In this document: piece after piece, positions 7,190 through 16,205 of the stretch | Position numbering within the stretch: position 1 is the first letter of the stretch | Layout of the letters: each line of letters starts with the position of its first letter | Source of the DNA: Pseudoxanthomonas kaohsiungensis | GTDB lineage: Bacteria; Pseudomonadota; Gammaproteobacteria; Xanthomonadales; Xanthomonadaceae | NCBI RefSeq assembly: GCF_010211765.1 | Contig: NZ_PDWO01000015.1 | Coordinates: forward strand, 1 to 64,000 | Length of the DNA stretch: 64,000 nucleotides | Direction of reading: 5' to 3' | The notes under the pieces: model-generated | Database searches by the model: none | The model's input: only the letters and a program-made list of their open reading frames with translations | What the model was told of the DNA's origin: nothing | Program-made: the position numbers and the translations under genes

Positions 7190-7567
7190 GGTTCCCCCTT
7201 TTGGGGGGAGTGTGCCGCAAGGAGTATCGGATTAGGGAATGCCGCCCTGTCCTTCCTGGACGGCGAGCTTCACGGCCACACCAGACGAATATCGGTGGTG
7301 GTTGTTCCGATCTGGCTACGCAGGCGGCATGGTCAGGATCCACGAGCCCGGGATTGGCTGCCATCGGATAGCGTCCCGCCGTTTGGTCGGAGAATTCCTA
7401 CCCCTGTCGATTGTAGAACTCGAAACGTTTCGCAATACGCGAAATTGCCAAGCGAGGCATATCTGCTTGCATGGAGAACCCGTCGCCTCTGCTCGCGTTG
7501 CCAGACTGTGCGAACGGGGAAGTCTCATAGTCTGGTGGACTCCCGGAGCAATCCGGGAGTCCTTTTG
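7190..7567. other. Gene-free stretch ending in a plus-strand terminator
   Basis: No reading frame here looks protein-coding. The stretch ends in a strong terminator oriented for a plus-strand transcript, although no plus-strand gene lies upstream within it. It could hold a small RNA or a decayed gene. Confidence 0.4.
7537..7566 (+). terminator. Strong orphan rho-independent terminator
   Basis: A perfect 10-bp stem (7537-7546 with 7553-7562), 6-nt loop, then TTTT on the plus strand. It lies directly beyond the stop of the convergent DUF262 gene. It may end an unannotated plus-strand transcript or protect the DUF262 gene from antisense reading. Confidence 0.7.
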
Positions 7568-9454
7568 TTAGCGCGGATACAACAGGATAGCTGCTTCGGC
7601 CAAGAGCTTCCCGCGTTCGGCTATTCCTTCCTCGTCCCACGTCTCACGCCCCATCAGGGATCCGTTGAGGCGCAGCACGGTGTGATCGATGAAGATCTTC
7701 TTCTTGGTCGTGTAATCTTTGTTCTGAGCCTGGCGGTTGACCGACAGGTTGAGCAAGGTCAGGTTCCCCAAAGTGGGGATAGCCTTGCTGCGGCGTTGAA
7801 CATCTTGCTGGTGCGAAGACAGCGCGCCACCTGTCTGCTCCAACAATCTGGCTGCGTACGCCTCAGTGGACGTACCCTTGCTGCCATTCTTCAGAGGCCA
7901 ATGCTCATACCAGGATTGCGGCATGACGTGGTCGATGTCCAGATTGGAAAGATCTGGAATGGTGGGCTCTTCGGTCTTTTTCGTCAGGCGCAACCACCCT
8001 TCCAACTCGGTCAGGATCATGCGGCAACGTGGCGCGTCGAGAATGCTTGTCGAAAGCCCTCCGTACAACGCTGCCGTTTGTAGGGCGTGCGAGAACACAG
8101 CGTCATCCGGCCACACAGAAGCAGGGACTGTCGACTGGCCCAGCAGTGCGCGCATCGCCGCGTGGGTCTGGCTTCCCTGGCTCCACTGGCGCAGGACTGA
8201 CATGAAGAAGTTATTGTAATTCTTCGGCGTGAGCCCACAGATCGCGCGCCGCACGATGTACGAGACGATGTCGTTGAAGATCAGCGTCTTCTCTGCATCG
8301 TCAATGTCGGCAGTGGAAACCCGCAGCGCCAATGGGTGCGTTGTCGTGGTGTCGAATGGCCGCAGACGGTCGCCGAACCTGGCCACAGGCATGGCGCCCT
8401 TGCCGGTACTCAGCTGCAAATAGTGCTTGCCGTAGAGGTCCAGCATGTCCAATTGCTGTGTGGCTGTCCGACCCTGTCCGTAGTTCTTGAAATCAACGTA
8501 CAGTCGCGACAGATCACCATCTTGGCCAGTTTCGGCTCGAATAGCTGAGAAGATTAGCCATTCCAGGCGCGGCTTGGTCATGCGGCCTCGCCGTTCCGGT
8601 TGCTTCCACTTTTCGGCGTCTTCGAATTGCTGCCACTTTTGCTTGTGCAGGTCCTGCTGACTTTCCGTCTTGCGGTCCACCGTCATGAATAGATAGTTTC
8701 GAATGAGATCCGTTGCATGGAGTTCTTCACCACGTCCATTCAAGGTCTCGAAGATCACTTGGGCGTCATCGCCTTTTTCCAGCTTGATCATGACGACCTT
8801 GAGGTCGGATAGAACGGCCATGATTAAAGCTTCAAAGGCCGCCTCATCGCCCCCATTCGCCCGCACCCAATTCTCCGCTTGCTCTGCGAAGTACCAGATG
8901 GCATCCAGTGCAGGCGGGTGAAGGATGGAGTTGACCCGGAAAGTGCCGTGCTTCGTGTAGTGGGCCGGATACTTCGCCTTCAGTTCATCTCGGCTCTTGG
9001 CCTTCATCGCCTTGATGAAGTCCTCCTGATCGGAGTAGGTCGGCCAGACCTTGAAGACCTCCACCTCTGCATCATCCATCGTCGACGGGTTCGGATTGTC
9101 CATGACGGCGCCCAAGAATGAGTCCACGCCGTCGACCTTCATTTCTCGGCTTGCAAGCCGGATACCGGCCAGGATGTACTGCAGGGTCGTCAGCCGCTGC
9201 TGCCCATCGATGATGTGGTACGTCTCCACACCTCGCAGGCCAGACTTGTCTTGTGGCTCCACGACAATCGCACCCAGGAAATGGGGAGCTGGGCCACCGC
9301 CTCCCAAGCGCTCCACCGCCTTGTCCACGATGTCCGCCCAGAGCAAGGGCCATTGCTTTCGCACCGACCAGACATAGGGTCTCTGGTAGAAAGGCACCTT
9401 GTACTGCTTACGGTCCTGAAAGACCTGTTCGATCGTCCACGTATCCGACTTCAT
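7568..9454 (-). CDS. GmrSD-like DUF262/DUF1524 nuclease (type IV restriction-like)
   Basis: 628 aa from the ATG at 9452-9454 (MKSDTWTIEQVFQD). The N-terminal DUF262 (ParB/Srx-like nucleotide-binding) domain shows 'VPFYQRPYVW', 'HIIDGQQRLTTLQYI' (the DGQQR signature) and 'IFETLNGRGEELHATDLIRNY'. The C-terminal DUF1524 His-Me/HNH-type domain shows 'LDIDHVMPQSWYEHWP' and 'LGNLTLLNLSVN', with the D-H-x-x-P and N residues intact. This is the fused GmrS-GmrD architecture: GmrSD cuts glucosylated hydroxymethylcytosine phage DNA, and SspE is a relative that senses phosphorothioate DNA. The substrate here is unknown. It is divergent from a GHKL-ATPase/nuclease gene with a 216-bp gap that must hold both promoters. 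Confidence 0.85.
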   Translation of the reverse strand: MKSDTWTIEQVFQDRKQYKVPFYQRPYVWSVRKQWPLLWADIVDKAVERLGGGGPAPHFLGAIVVEPQDKSGLRGVETYHIIDGQQRLTTLQYILAGIRLASREMKVDGVDSFLGAVMDNPNPSTMDDAEVEVFKVWPTYSDQEDFIKAMKAKSRDELKAKYPAHYTKHGTFRVNSILHPPALDAIWYFAEQAENWVRANGGDEAAFEALIMAVLSDLKVVMIKLEKGDDAQVIFETLNGRGEELHATDLIRNYLFMTVDRKTESQQDLHKQKWQQFEDAEKWKQPERRGRMTKPRLEWLIFSAIRAETGQDGDLSRLYVDFKNYGQGRTATQQLDMLDLYGKHYLQLSTGKGAMPVARFGDRLRPFDTTTTHPLALRVSTADIDDAEKTLIFNDIVSYIVRRAICGLTPKNYNNFFMSVLRQWSQGSQTHAAMRALLGQSTVPASVWPDDAVFSHALQTAALYGGLSTSILDAPRCRMILTELEGWLRLTKKTEEPTIPDLSNLDIDHVMPQSWYEHWPLKNGSKGTSTEAYAARLLEQTGGALSSHQQDVQRRSKAIPTLGNLTLLNLSVNRQAQNKDYTTKKKIFIDHTVLRLNGSLMGRETWDEEGIAERGKLLAEAAILLYPR

Positions 9455-9670
9455 CCCCACTCCGGTCGCAACCCCTGACAACCTATTATGCCCCGGGGGT
9501 CGCAGGCCTTGAGATAGCCCCGGCACAGAGTCCTCAGAACGGGCATGGCCCGAATGCCCCCTACCCGGTATCCTCAGCCTGTTCACCGTTCCGTGGCCAC
9601 CTCCCCCATACCCGCAGCCTGCTTGTCCGGGCCAGGACGGCGAACTACCACTTGGGGAGCGCTCTACGGT

Positions 9671-11701
9671 ATGGCCGACAATCAATCCATGGACATCAAG
9701 ATCGAGGCCAAGCCCGACTTCTTGAAGTCGCTGGCATCCAACGTCAGCCCGATCACGGCAGTCTCGGAGCTGATCTGGAACGGTTTTGACGCAGGCGCCC
9801 AGCACGTCAAGGTCATTCTGGAACCGAACGAACTCAATGGACTCCACGCCATTCGGGTGTCAGATGATGGCGACGGCATAGACCGAAGCAAGGTCGATGC
9901 GCTATTCGGCGGCTTAGGCGACTCGTGGAAGGCCAAATCCCACCGCTACAAGGGTCGGACGCTCCACGGCAAAAACGGCAAGGGTCGTTTCCGTGCCTTT
10001 GCCCTGGGTGAGAGTGTCGAGTGGCGGACCACTTACCTTGATGGAAAAGCATTCAAGGCCTACACGATTACTGGCCGCGCAAGCCAGCTGACAGGTTTCA
10101 GCGCCTCACAACCAACGGATGCCGAAACTACGATCCTTGGCACCGAGGTCGTCATCGAGAACCTTGACTCCAACTTCCCGTCCCTGACGGGCGATAAGGC
10201 AACGCTGGAAATCACCAAACAGTTCGCTGCCTACCTGACGGAATGCCCGAGTCTGACGCTGTACTACAACGGGGACAAGATCGACCCGTCTTCCGTCCAG
10301 AACTACAAGGAGGACCTCCATCTGGGAGAAGTCGAACTCCAAAGTGGAAAGCGCGTCCCAGTGTCTATCACGATCGTCGAATGGTCCGTCCAGACAGACC
10401 GCGTGTTCGAACTTTGCGACAAGGCTGGCGTTTCCCTCCATGAAGTCACAATCGGCCCACAGATCAAGGCGCCCGGCTACAACTTCACGGTGTACGTGAA
10501 ATCAGACCACTTTCGCGACTTGGACAAGGAGGGAGCCCTTGTCCTGTCCGACCTCAACCAGGACGTGGCCGACATCCTAAGCGTCGTCAAGGTTAAGGTT
10601 CGCGAGCATTTCCGGAAACGCATCCTCCAGCACCGCAGCGAAACAATCCAGCGCTGGAAAGACGAGAAGATTTATCCCTACGAGGACAAAGTCGAGGTCA
10701 ACGCCTCCGAACAGATCGAGCGCCAGGTCTTCGACATTCTGGCCGTCAATGTCGAGGATCACCTACCCTCTTTCGATGAGGCATCGACCAAATCGAAGAA
10801 GTTCACGTTCCGACTGCTGTCCCAAGCCATCCGAGAGAACCCAGACTCGGTTATGAAGATCATGGATGAAGTCCTGAATCTCAAAAAGGACGAGCAGGAC
10901 GATCTGGCCACGCTGCTTCATAAGACGACGCTATCTAAGATCATCACCTCGGCCAGGATTGTTGCTGATCGGTTGAACTTCGTGGAAGCACTCAGTGACC
11001 TGCTGTTCAACAAGGAAAGCAAGAAACGGCTATTGGAACGAGACCAACTGCACAAGGCGTTGGAAGTGGAGTCATGGATCTTCAAGGAAGACTTCAACCT
11101 CGCAGGATCCGAGAAGACACTCGAGGACGCTCTTGCCATCCATATCGGCAAGCTCGGCAAGCGCGAGGACGATGCCGATGAATCGGACGACCCAGTCCTA
11201 CGCGAAGACGACAAGGGCGGTCGGATCGACTTGATGCTGGCACGCTCCATCCAGCCAACCCAAGGCAGCCACGAGTATCTGGTAGTTGAGTTGAAGCGCC
11301 CGAAGCAGAAGATCAACTCGGAAGTCCTTACTCAGATCGAGAGCTATGCATTTGCCGTAGCCAAAGACTCACGTTTCGACCAGAAGCGGACCAAGTGGAC
11401 GTTTATGGTGGTCTCCAATGAGATGGATGAGTACGCCAAGCTCAAGAGCCGACAAAAGGACCGGCCTGAGGGCGTCGTCTTCCAGAGTGATGATTCGAGC
11501 ATTGCCGTCTGGGCCAAGACATGGTCCGAGATCCTGAACGACGCTCGGGCGCGGCTGAACTTTTTCAGCCAGCAACTCGACTATCAGGCTGACTCCGATA
11601 GTGAACTTGCCTACCTGAAACGCGCGCACTCGAAGTACATTCCGGACGACCTTGCTGAACTGGCAACAGGTGGCACCACTCAAGACGACGTAGAGAACTA
11701 A
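9671..11701 (+). CDS. GHKL ATPase fused to a PD-(D/E)XK nuclease, probable defence protein
   Basis: 676 aa from the ATG at 9671. The N-terminal 170 residues are a GHKL (Hsp90/MutL-type) ATPase: 'AVSELIWNGFDAGA' (N-box), 'VSDDGDGID' (G1 box, D-x-G-x-G) and 'KNGKGRFRAFALGE' (G2, the ATP lid). A long middle region (about 200-520) is mostly helical. The C-terminal part has 'GGRIDLML' followed about 20 residues later by 'EYLVVELKRPKQ', the D...ExK core of the PD-(D/E)XK nucleases, resembling Shedu-type domains. ATP-driven closure could license the nuclease. I do not recognise a named system with this pair. The stop codon overlaps that of the convergent UvrD-like gene (11698-11701). The alternative start at 9689 is possible because the ribosome-binding site is weak. 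Confidence 0.82.
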   Translation: MADNQSMDIKIEAKPDFLKSLASNVSPITAVSELIWNGFDAGAQHVKVILEPNELNGLHAIRVSDDGDGIDRSKVDALFGGLGDSWKAKSHRYKGRTLHGKNGKGRFRAFALGESVEWRTTYLDGKAFKAYTITGRASQLTGFSASQPTDAETTILGTEVVIENLDSNFPSLTGDKATLEITKQFAAYLTECPSLTLYYNGDKIDPSSVQNYKEDLHLGEVELQSGKRVPVSITIVEWSVQTDRVFELCDKAGVSLHEVTIGPQIKAPGYNFTVYVKSDHFRDLDKEGALVLSDLNQDVADILSVVKVKVREHFRKRILQHRSETIQRWKDEKIYPYEDKVEVNASEQIERQVFDILAVNVEDHLPSFDEASTKSKKFTFRLLSQAIRENPDSVMKIMDEVLNLKKDEQDDLATLLHKTTLSKIITSARIVADRLNFVEALSDLLFNKESKKRLLERDQLHKALEVESWIFKEDFNLAGSEKTLEDALAIHIGKLGKREDDADESDDPVLREDDKGGRIDLMLARSIQPTQGSHEYLVVELKRPKQKINSEVLTQIESYAFAVAKDSRFDQKRTKWTFMVVSNEMDEYAKLKSRQKDRPEGVVFQSDDSSIAVWAKTWSEILNDARARLNFFSQQLDYQADSDSELAYLKRAHSKYIPDDLAELATGGTTQDDVEN

Positions 11702-14700
11702 CGGATGTTCGCCGTCGCCCGGCATCCTTCGCGGTAGCGAGAACAACCGAGGAATGGGCCATTGCGCCCGTTCTTCTCCTGGATGGTGCCGCTGCGGCAC
11801 ACAGGGCATCGATCACCCGACTTGACCTGCACCTGGATCCTCTGTGATCCGGCTGCGCGGGGGCGGGGTTGCCCCACCGCTTGCTCGGCCTTCCGCTTGA
11901 AGTCGCAAGCAGGAAAGCGAGTGCATCCATGAAAGGCACCGTACTGCCCACCCCGCAGTTGCAGGACGCCATTGCCGCACTTGGGGCACGCCTCCATCGC
12001 TTCACCGTCGACCGGATCGATCTTGAGGTGCTCTGCCTTGACCAGCTCGACCAGGAACTGGGAAGGCTGCCCCAGCGTGGTATAGAGGCGCACCTGCTTC
12101 CGAGCGCGGGTCATGGCCACGTAAAACAGACGTCGCTCTTCGGCGAAGGGGTACGGGTCGGGCGCTGGCATGGCCAGCTGCAGTGCGGGATCGTCCTGGA
12201 TCTGGCTGGGGAAGCCGCGGGTGCCTTGAACCACGTTGAGTACGAACACGTACTCGGCCTCCAATCCCTTGGAGCCGTGCGCGGTCCGGAACTCGATCTT
12301 CAATCGATCGCCGAACTGGCGCTGCCACGCTGAGAGCATGGGCGGCTGGTCGTCACGATAGCGACCCAAAAGCATGATGGTGATGTGGCTACCCTTGGCG
12401 GGGGTGAGCTTGCCCTCGCAGGCGAAGCGATGCATACCCGCCAGTTGCTCTTCGACATGCCCCAGCATCCCTTCCTTCTGCTGGAATCCATACGCCAGCA
12501 TGGGCGTCCTAGTCAGCGGGTTGGTGGTTCGCACCGCCTTCTTGATCTGGGCGGGGTTGACCTGGATGAACTCGCTGGACACGTCGCACAGATCCTGCGG
12601 ACAGCGGAACGTGGTGTTGAGCGTCAAGCGCGTGGCGTGGTCGAAGGTCTTCTCGAACTCCGTCATGACGGAGATATCGGAGCCGGCAAATCGGTTAATG
12701 CCCTGCCAGTCGTCGCCGACCACGCACAGGTGGGTCTCAACGTCCGGGTTGGCAGCCAGTGCCTTCAGCAACCGGATTCGGGCGCGGGAGCTGTCCTGGA
12801 ACTCATCAGCCAGGATGATGGTGAACGGGCTCGTGTAAGCCCCGGATTCCACGTATCCAGCGGCCAGGATGAGCATGTCCTCGAAGTCGATGAACTTGCC
12901 ATCACGCAAGCGGCGCCCCCACTCGGCGGCGATGCGCTCGTAGATCGCCAGATACATGCGCAAGCGTGCGGCGAAGCCATCTTCTGACTGCTCTCTCAGT
13001 GCTGCGTGCAACTGCGCATGCGACAGTCCGTTGTTTTTGACATGCTGCTGGAAAACACGGAATGAGCGGGCCAGGTCTTGGTTCGAGACGGGCGGCAGCC
13101 CCAGGGATGGACGATTGGGGTCGAATGTTGGCTGGACGCCTCGCTCAATGAGGGCTGCTTCCAGAGTATCCATCCACTCGCCCGTAGACAGCGTGTGCGA
13201 CGTGGTTTCGACCAACGTCGTTTCCTTCTCAGCGTGGATTTTCCGCTTCCACTTCACCCCGCTCAGGTAATCCTTGAAGTCCTTGGGCGCCTCGCCCTTT
13301 TCGTTCAGGGCGAAGTGCTCGTGGTACAGCTGTGCATCGGGGTAATAGAAGTCGGGAAAGTACTGCCGATGATGCTCGGTGGCGGTGTCGTGTTCGTAGG
13401 TGCGCTCGTACTCATAGTTCACTCCGCAGTAGAACAGCCAATCGGCGATGACACGCTCTTCCTTGCTCTTGACGATGTCGCCTTTGGCCGTGAGGAAGCC
13501 ACGCTTGCCATTGGAATAGGCGTCCGGCTCCTGGGGCTGCCCCCATTTACCCACGTCCCGCCCATAGACGGTTCTGAACAGGTCCCAGTCCTTCCGGAAC
13601 TTCGAGTCCTGGGCGCATAGTGTTTCGATGATGTTGCCCACCTCCCGGATATCCGCGCCCGGATTGCTGGGGTCGACCCAAGGTGCCAGTGACGGCTTCT
13701 TGCCGGTCGCCTTTGCAATAACCTCGATGCCGAACGCGTGGAAGGTGTTGGAACGCACCTTGTCCACGCCCGGAACATCCCGAAGTTGCTCGGCGATACG
13801 TTCCCCTACTTCGTCGGCGGTGGCACGGTTGAATGCCAGTAGCAGGATTTGCTCGGGTGTGGCCAGTCCCTCATGGAGGGCATAGCCCGTTTTGGCAACC
13901 ATGGTGGAGGTCTTCCCCGAGCCGGCGGCAGCAACCACCATCACCGCATCGTCCATGCAGATGCAGGCGTGGATCTGCTCGTCAGTCAGAGGGTTCTTTT
14001 CGACGGTTTCGAAGAAGTGCTTTTGCACTTCGCGCTGGTGAGCCAGGTGCGCGTCGTTCTGGCCAGTCGTGATGTTGCGCAGCGACTCAGCCTCGGTTTC
14101 ACCGCGCGCGATGGCCTTCCATTCCTCGTGGGTCAGCCCGCACCCGAGGTCTTCGATCTCGCCTGGCAGCATCGAGAGGATGTCGAACAACGAAGACCCA
14201 CTCTTGGTCCGCGGGCGCATCCTCAGCTGTTTCATTGCGCCGGCCCAAGTCTCATTCCGCCAACTGGGCGCGGGGGTCGAGCGGACATAGCGATCGATTG
14301 CGCCCTTGGGCATCCATCGATTAGTGCGATAGCGGGATCTAAACGAACCCACCCAGTTAGCTACTTCGACCTTGAACGAGTCGCGTCGAAGCGAATGCGC
14401 CCTGTCGGCCGCAGCGTTGGTGGGCGTCCCTTCCCAGGATGGCCACGCCTTGGCGATCTTCCTCGCTTGGGCAACAGCGCTATGGCCAAGCACCTGGTCC
14501 CAGCTCACGTTACTCGGAGTGGGCGGAGGCCCCAGGCTCGCCATGACTTCCGCCGCACTACGTCGATCTACCTGCGGGCCTGATAGTTCACGGGTACCCC
14601 GCGCAACCCATGCATCCAGTTCCTCGACTGAGCCTTCCACGAGCTTGGCGATGACCCTGGCCTTCGCTTGATCGAATGACTCGATCATGGAAGCGGCCTT

Positions 14701-14937
14701 CTCGTTCGGAATGCCGTCGACGGATCGCCTGACGGTGCCGGCTGGCGTGTGGAAGGCGAGGTTGCACGTGGCCCAGATGATGCCGGGCCGCACCTCCAAC
14801 TCGACCAGGTTCAACAGGTGGACAGTCAGCGCCTCCCCGTCTGCGACCCGCAGGTACACGCTGTCGCCTGTAATGGACAGGGACCACTGACCTGAACCTG
14901 TGAAGGTTGCACCGTTGCTAGTGGGACTCCAATACAT
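11698..14937 (-). CDS. UvrD/Rep-type SF1 helicase with nuclease-like insert and two zinc ribbons
   Basis: 1079 aa. SF1A helicase motifs start late: Walker A 'VAAAGSGKTSTM' near residue 340, 'LLAFNRATADEV' (Ia), 'ILADEFQDSS' (II), 'VVGDDWQGINRFAGS' (III), 'HGSKGLEAEYVFVLNV' (V) and 'RRLFYVAMTRARK' (VI), as in helicase IV. Between motifs Ia and II, 'RQYFPDFYYPDAQLYHEHFA' followed by 'WKRKIHAEK' and 'LVETTS' looks like a PD-(D/E)XK nuclease insert. The C-terminus carries two topoisomerase-type zinc ribbons (CPKCG...GCTRFPAC and CPVCRSG...GCSRYREGC). About 330 residues of uncharacterised N-terminal domain precede the motor. It is the last gene of the long minus-strand operon, 24 bp behind the small membrane protein gene. 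It could unwind and cut phage DNA, or be the effector arm for the ShosTA pair upstream. Confidence 0.88.
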   Translation of the reverse strand: MYWSPTSNGATFTGSGQWSLSITGDSVYLRVADGEALTVHLLNLVELEVRPGIIWATCNLAFHTPAGTVRRSVDGIPNEKAASMIESFDQAKARVIAKLVEGSVEELDAWVARGTRELSGPQVDRRSAAEVMASLGPPPTPSNVSWDQVLGHSAVAQARKIAKAWPSWEGTPTNAAADRAHSLRRDSFKVEVANWVGSFRSRYRTNRWMPKGAIDRYVRSTPAPSWRNETWAGAMKQLRMRPRTKSGSSLFDILSMLPGEIEDLGCGLTHEEWKAIARGETEAESLRNITTGQNDAHLAHQREVQKHFFETVEKNPLTDEQIHACICMDDAVMVVAAAGSGKTSTMVAKTGYALHEGLATPEQILLLAFNRATADEVGERIAEQLRDVPGVDKVRSNTFHAFGIEVIAKATGKKPSLAPWVDPSNPGADIREVGNIIETLCAQDSKFRKDWDLFRTVYGRDVGKWGQPQEPDAYSNGKRGFLTAKGDIVKSKEERVIADWLFYCGVNYEYERTYEHDTATEHHRQYFPDFYYPDAQLYHEHFALNEKGEAPKDFKDYLSGVKWKRKIHAEKETTLVETTSHTLSTGEWMDTLEAALIERGVQPTFDPNRPSLGLPPVSNQDLARSFRVFQQHVKNNGLSHAQLHAALREQSEDGFAARLRMYLAIYERIAAEWGRRLRDGKFIDFEDMLILAAGYVESGAYTSPFTIILADEFQDSSRARIRLLKALAANPDVETHLCVVGDDWQGINRFAGSDISVMTEFEKTFDHATRLTLNTTFRCPQDLCDVSSEFIQVNPAQIKKAVRTTNPLTRTPMLAYGFQQKEGMLGHVEEQLAGMHRFACEGKLTPAKGSHITIMLLGRYRDDQPPMLSAWQRQFGDRLKIEFRTAHGSKGLEAEYVFVLNVVQGTRGFPSQIQDDPALQLAMPAPDPYPFAEERRLFYVAMTRARKQVRLYTTLGQPSQFLVELVKAEHLKIDPVDGEAMEACPKCGNGVLQLRGGQYGAFHGCTRFPACDFKRKAEQAVGQPRPRAAGSQRIQVQVKSGDRCPVCRSGTIQEKNGRNGPFLGCSRYREGCRATANIR

Positions 14938-14961
14938 GCGACCTCAGGATAGCCGGGAGCG

Positions 14962-15207
14962 CTAGCGGGAAACACGCGTTGCGCCACGCCGGGCCATACG
15001 CCAGTTCCAGAACTTCATGCACACCTGATAGGAGAAGTAGATGGTGATGAGTTGCAACGCCATCAGCCCCATCGTGTAGATGCTGCCGAATAGCGTGAAG
15101 ATCACCCAGAATCCGGTTGCCACTTTCAGCCACCCTCGCCCCAGCAGGATGGCGATGAACATGCTGATGAAGATCATCAGTTGGAACGCCAGTACCGCGA
15201 TTGTCAT
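14962..15207 (-). CDS. Small membrane protein, 81 aa
   Basis: It starts at the ATG at 15207 behind a strong AGGGGGAG ribosome-binding site. Two or three hydrophobic segments (residues about 3-22, 27-43 and 46-62) are followed by a basic tail (FWNWRMARRGATRVSR), suggesting an inner-membrane protein with a cytoplasmic C-terminus. It is 8 bp after the DprA-like shosA gene and 24 bp before the UvrD-like helicase gene. I do not know the family. The position suggests it belongs functionally with one or both neighbours, perhaps as a membrane effector. Confidence 0.7.
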   Translation of the reverse strand: MTIAVLAFQLMIFISMFIAILLGRGWLKVATGFWVIFTLFGSIYTMGLMALQLITIYFSYQVCMKFWNWRMARRGATRVSR

Positions 15208-15215
15208 GACTCCCC

Positions 15216-16205
15216 CTAGAACATGCTTCCCTGTGAAGCGGGATTCTCAATAACTGGCGCCGACGTGGACGCCAGGCAGCGCGCGTAGTCCTCCTTTCCC
15301 CGAAGGACAAGAATGCGATCAAGCCCACTGTTGTCTTTGCGACGCAGCAGATCCAGCCGCTCGGCATCGCTGCCATCGGACAACATCAGATTGGCTTGAA
15401 TCTTAGGTTCGTTCCTGCCTCGATCCTGCTCGGTGGGGTAAGGCACGGCCAACCAGCGCCCGTACTCGATGGACGCTCGCGACGCGTGGAGACTGCCGCC
15501 TTGCAGGTCGGACTGGATCATGACCACGCCTTGGGCCATGCCCGCCTGGGTCTTATCGCGTTGGACAAACTGCTGCGGGATCGCATCACGGCCAATCGGG
15601 TACTGACTGACCAGTGCGCCGCCCGCATTAAGGATGTCCTCGGCCAGCTTCCGGTGTTTCGAGGGAGCGATGGTCTGCAGGCCGTGAGCCAGGACAGCAA
15701 CGGTATGGCCACCTGCATCGACCGCCTCTTGGTGGGCTATCCCATCGCACCCCAAAGCCAACCCGCTTACCACGCTCCATCCCTGATCCACAAAGTAGCG
15801 TGTCATGCGCTGGGCGATCAGCTTCCCGTGCTCGGTGGGTTCTCGTGTACCGATGATGGCTACCGATTTTTCGGGGCTGGCAGCCAACGTGCCGCGCACC
15901 CAGAGCAGGAATGGGTCGTCCTTGGTGGCAGCCAGGAGCTTGGGATAGTCCGGATCCATGGGCGACAGGATGCTGCACCCGCCTCGCTCCGCCAGGTCCA
16001 GTTGCTCCTCAGCCTTGATCAGTGCATCACTCCATCCACCGCCGGACAGCGCTGATTTCAGCTTGGGAATGTCCGTCGCCAGCTGCTCCACAGTCTTGTT
16101 GTCAAAGCCAAATACCTGGGACGCTTGGCGCAACGTCGCCGGGCCCACGCCCGACAAAAAGGACATGGCCAGCAGCTTTCCAGTGGCAGGGGAGATCTCG
16201 TTCAA
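15216..16205 (-). CDS. shosA: DprA-like protein, ShosA-type antitoxin of a ShosTA system
   Basis: 329 aa. The Rossmann DprA/Smf domain is clear: 'SVAIIGTREPTEHG' near residue 115, 'VVSGLALGCDGIAHQEAV' (family: S-G-x-A-x-G-I-D-x-x-A-H), 'GHTVAVLAHGL', 'GALVSQYP' and 'GGSLHASRASIEYGRWL'. The N-terminal part has a helix-hairpin-helix-like 'FLSGVGPATLRQASQVF'. I chose a TTG start at 16203-16205: its TTGA overlaps the TGA of shosT, an AGGTG sits upstream, and the protein then begins NEISPATGKLLAMSFL, as relatives do. In ShosTA systems a DprA homologue is the antitoxin of a phosphoribosyltransferase toxin and the pair gives phage defence. The identification rests on the adjacent HAD-PRTase partner. 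Confidence 0.82.
   Translation of the reverse strand: MNEISPATGKLLAMSFLSGVGPATLRQASQVFGFDNKTVEQLATDIPKLKSALSGGGWSDALIKAEEQLDLAERGGCSILSPMDPDYPKLLAATKDDPFLLWVRGTLAASPEKSVAIIGTREPTEHGKLIAQRMTRYFVDQGWSVVSGLALGCDGIAHQEAVDAGGHTVAVLAHGLQTIAPSKHRKLAEDILNAGGALVSQYPIGRDAIPQQFVQRDKTQAGMAQGVVMIQSDLQGGSLHASRASIEYGRWLAVPYPTEQDRGRNEPKIQANLMLSDGSDAERLDLLRRKDNSGLDRILVLRGKEDYARCLASTSAPVIENPASQGSMF

Noticed and set aside
7100-8083. Plus-strand 327-codon frame crossing the DUF262 gene end
   Set aside because: It runs through a strong terminator and antisense to conserved DUF1524 sequence, with no domain visible.
15216-16205. Housekeeping DprA for natural transformation
   Set aside because: It is coupled to a HAD-PRTase gene within lower-GC island DNA, the ShosTA arrangement. 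Chromosomal dprA lies in a different context.
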